Shown: piece after piece, positions 63,270-64,000 of the stretch
How the letters are laid out: each line of letters begins with the position of its first letter
Position numbering within the stretch: the first letter of the stretch is position 1
DNA from: Roseovarius sp.
GTDB taxonomy: Bacteria; Pseudomonadota; Alphaproteobacteria; Rhodobacterales; Rhodobacteraceae
DNA length: 64,000 nt
Reading direction: 5' to 3'
Assembly (NCBI RefSeq): GCF_030373445.1
Contig: NZ_JAUCYU010000001.1
Span: 1-64,000 of the forward strand
Position numbers and translations under genes: made by a program
Notes under the pieces: generated by a model
Database searches by the model: none
Told to the model about the DNA's origin: nothing
Seen by the model: the letters and a program-made list of their open reading frames with translations, nothing else

Positions 63270-64000
63270 ATGACGCATGTCGAAGTTTCCGACCTCACGA
63301 TCGGCAATGACCGCCCCCTGACGGTCATCGCCGGTCCCTGTCAGCTTGAAAGCACCGATCACGCCCAGATGATCGCCGGCACCATGGCCGAGGCCTGCAA
63401 GGCGGCCGGGGCCCAGTTCATCTTCAAGGGCTCCTTCGACAAGGCCAACCGCTCCTCCATGTCGGGAAAGCGCGGCCTTGGCATCGACGAAGGGCTCAAG
63501 GTCATGCAATCGGTCAAGGACACGCTCGGCCTGCCGGTGCTGACCGACGTGCACCTGCCCGATCAATGCGCCCCCGTGGCCGGCGTGGTCGACGTCCTGC
63601 AGATCCCCGCCTTCCTCTGCCGCCAGACCGACCTGCTGCTCGCGGCCGGCGAAACCGGCGCGGCGATCAACGTCAAGAAGGGTCAGTTCCTCGCGCCGTG
63701 GGACATGGCCGGCGTCATCTCGAAGCTGGAAAGCACCGGCAATACCCGCCTGATGCTGACCGAACGCGGCACCACCTTCGGCTACAACGCCCTCGTTGCC
63801 GACATGCGCTCGCTCCCCCAGATGGCCCAAACCGGCTACCCGGTGGTGATGGACGCCACCCATTCCGTGCAGCAACCCGGCGGCCTCGGCGGCTCCTCCG
63901 GCGGACAGCGCGAATTCGCGCCGGTCATGGCAAGGGCCGCGGTTGCAATCGGGGTCGCCGCCGTGTTCATAGAAACCCACGAAGACCCCGACAATGCCCC
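63270..64000 (+). CDS. kdsA: 3-Deoxy-8-phosphooctulonate (KDO-8-P) synthase, truncated by the window end
   Basis: 243 codons are present with no stop. The start ATG is three bases after the kpsE stop. The sequence [70 protein letters not shown] and [12 protein letters not shown] is diagnostic of KdsA. It condenses phosphoenolpyruvate with arabinose-5-phosphate. Placement next to kpsTE suggests it supplies KDO for capsule assembly. Confidence 0.95.
   Translation, partial: MTHVEVSDLTIGNDRPLTVIAGPCQLESTDHAQMIAGTMAEACKAAGAQFIFKGSFDKANRSSMSGKRGLGIDEGLKVMQSVKDTLGLPVLTDVHLPDQCAPVAGVVDVLQIPAFLCRQTDLLLAAGETGAAINVKKGQFLAPWDMAGVISKLESTGNTRLMLTERGTTFGYNALVADMRSLPQMAQTGYPVVMDATHSVQQPGGLGGSSGGQREFAPVMARAAVAIGVAAVFIETHEDPDNA

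Overview
The window is high-GC, gene-dense DNA that reads as a chromosomal segment of a marine alphaproteobacterium, most likely a Rhodobacteraceae (Roseobacter-group) organism. This rests on gene content: a hemP/imelysin/di-heme oxidase iron block, a Tat-exported PotD-like binding protein, tandem trimethylamine-dehydrogenase-like flavoproteins, an MttB-family methyltransferase without pyrrolysine, a glxBCD/mgsABC-like set and KpsT/KpsE capsule export. The genus is not resolved. No tRNA, rRNA, CRISPR array, transposase, integrase or phage gene was seen.

Layout. 0-5.7 kb: the tail of an unknown gene, a terminator and one very large TIR-STAND ATPase protein, a probable immune-type protein. 5.7-10.9 kb (minus): five-gene iron/heme operon hemP, imelysin, di-heme oxidase, imelysin, DUF1513. 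11.2-15.4 kb (plus): ugpBAEC-like importer. 15.4-16.8 kb (minus): bicupin and GNAT acetyltransferase. 17.2-28.8 kb (plus): PotDBCA-like importer whose ATPase gene carries an in-frame TAG, a BetI-like repressor, two TMADH-like flavoenzymes, a small secreted CxxC protein and a DgcA/StcD-like flavoenzyme. 28.9-32.0 kb: secreted protein, exbB, exbD, exbD, tonB. 32.2-34.2 kb: cobO, a FadR-type regulator and a lipoprotein. 34.5-38.0 kb: preT, a methyltransferase, preA (pyrimidine reduction). 38.0-42.5 kb: a P-loop ATPase, an SGNH hydrolase and the copA-cueR copper module with a MerR-type promoter. 42.5-51.2 kb (minus): an eight-gene operon gntR, DHDPS-like, ALDH, MttB-like, P450, SDR, SDR, DAO-family oxidase. 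51.4-58.2 kb (minus): GS-like ligase, glxB/C/D-like proteins, two unknown proteins and a C-N hydrolase, with a divergent GntR gene. 59.3-60.7 kb: arsR-arsP. 61.0-64.0 kb: kpsT, kpsE and a truncated kdsA.

How the genes may work together. Three separate modules look built for methylated or amidated nitrogen compounds. The 17-29 kb module would import an amine under BetI-like control and demethylate it oxidatively in steps. The 42-51 kb module would demethylate and oxidise a betaine-like compound through a corrinoid methyltransferase, P450, oxidase, lyase and aldehyde dehydrogenase. The 51-58 kb module resembles the gamma-glutamylamide/N-methylglutamate synthase machinery. Their substrates are inferred, not shown. 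Several regulatory dyads are visible: a BetI-like site at 17027, a GntR-type site at 51169, a dyad before the 58.5 kb GntR gene, a long ArsR-type repeat at 59285 and a CueR promoter at 39527. A short dispersed hairpin repeat occurs three times in the 48-55 kb region, each time next to a stop codon.
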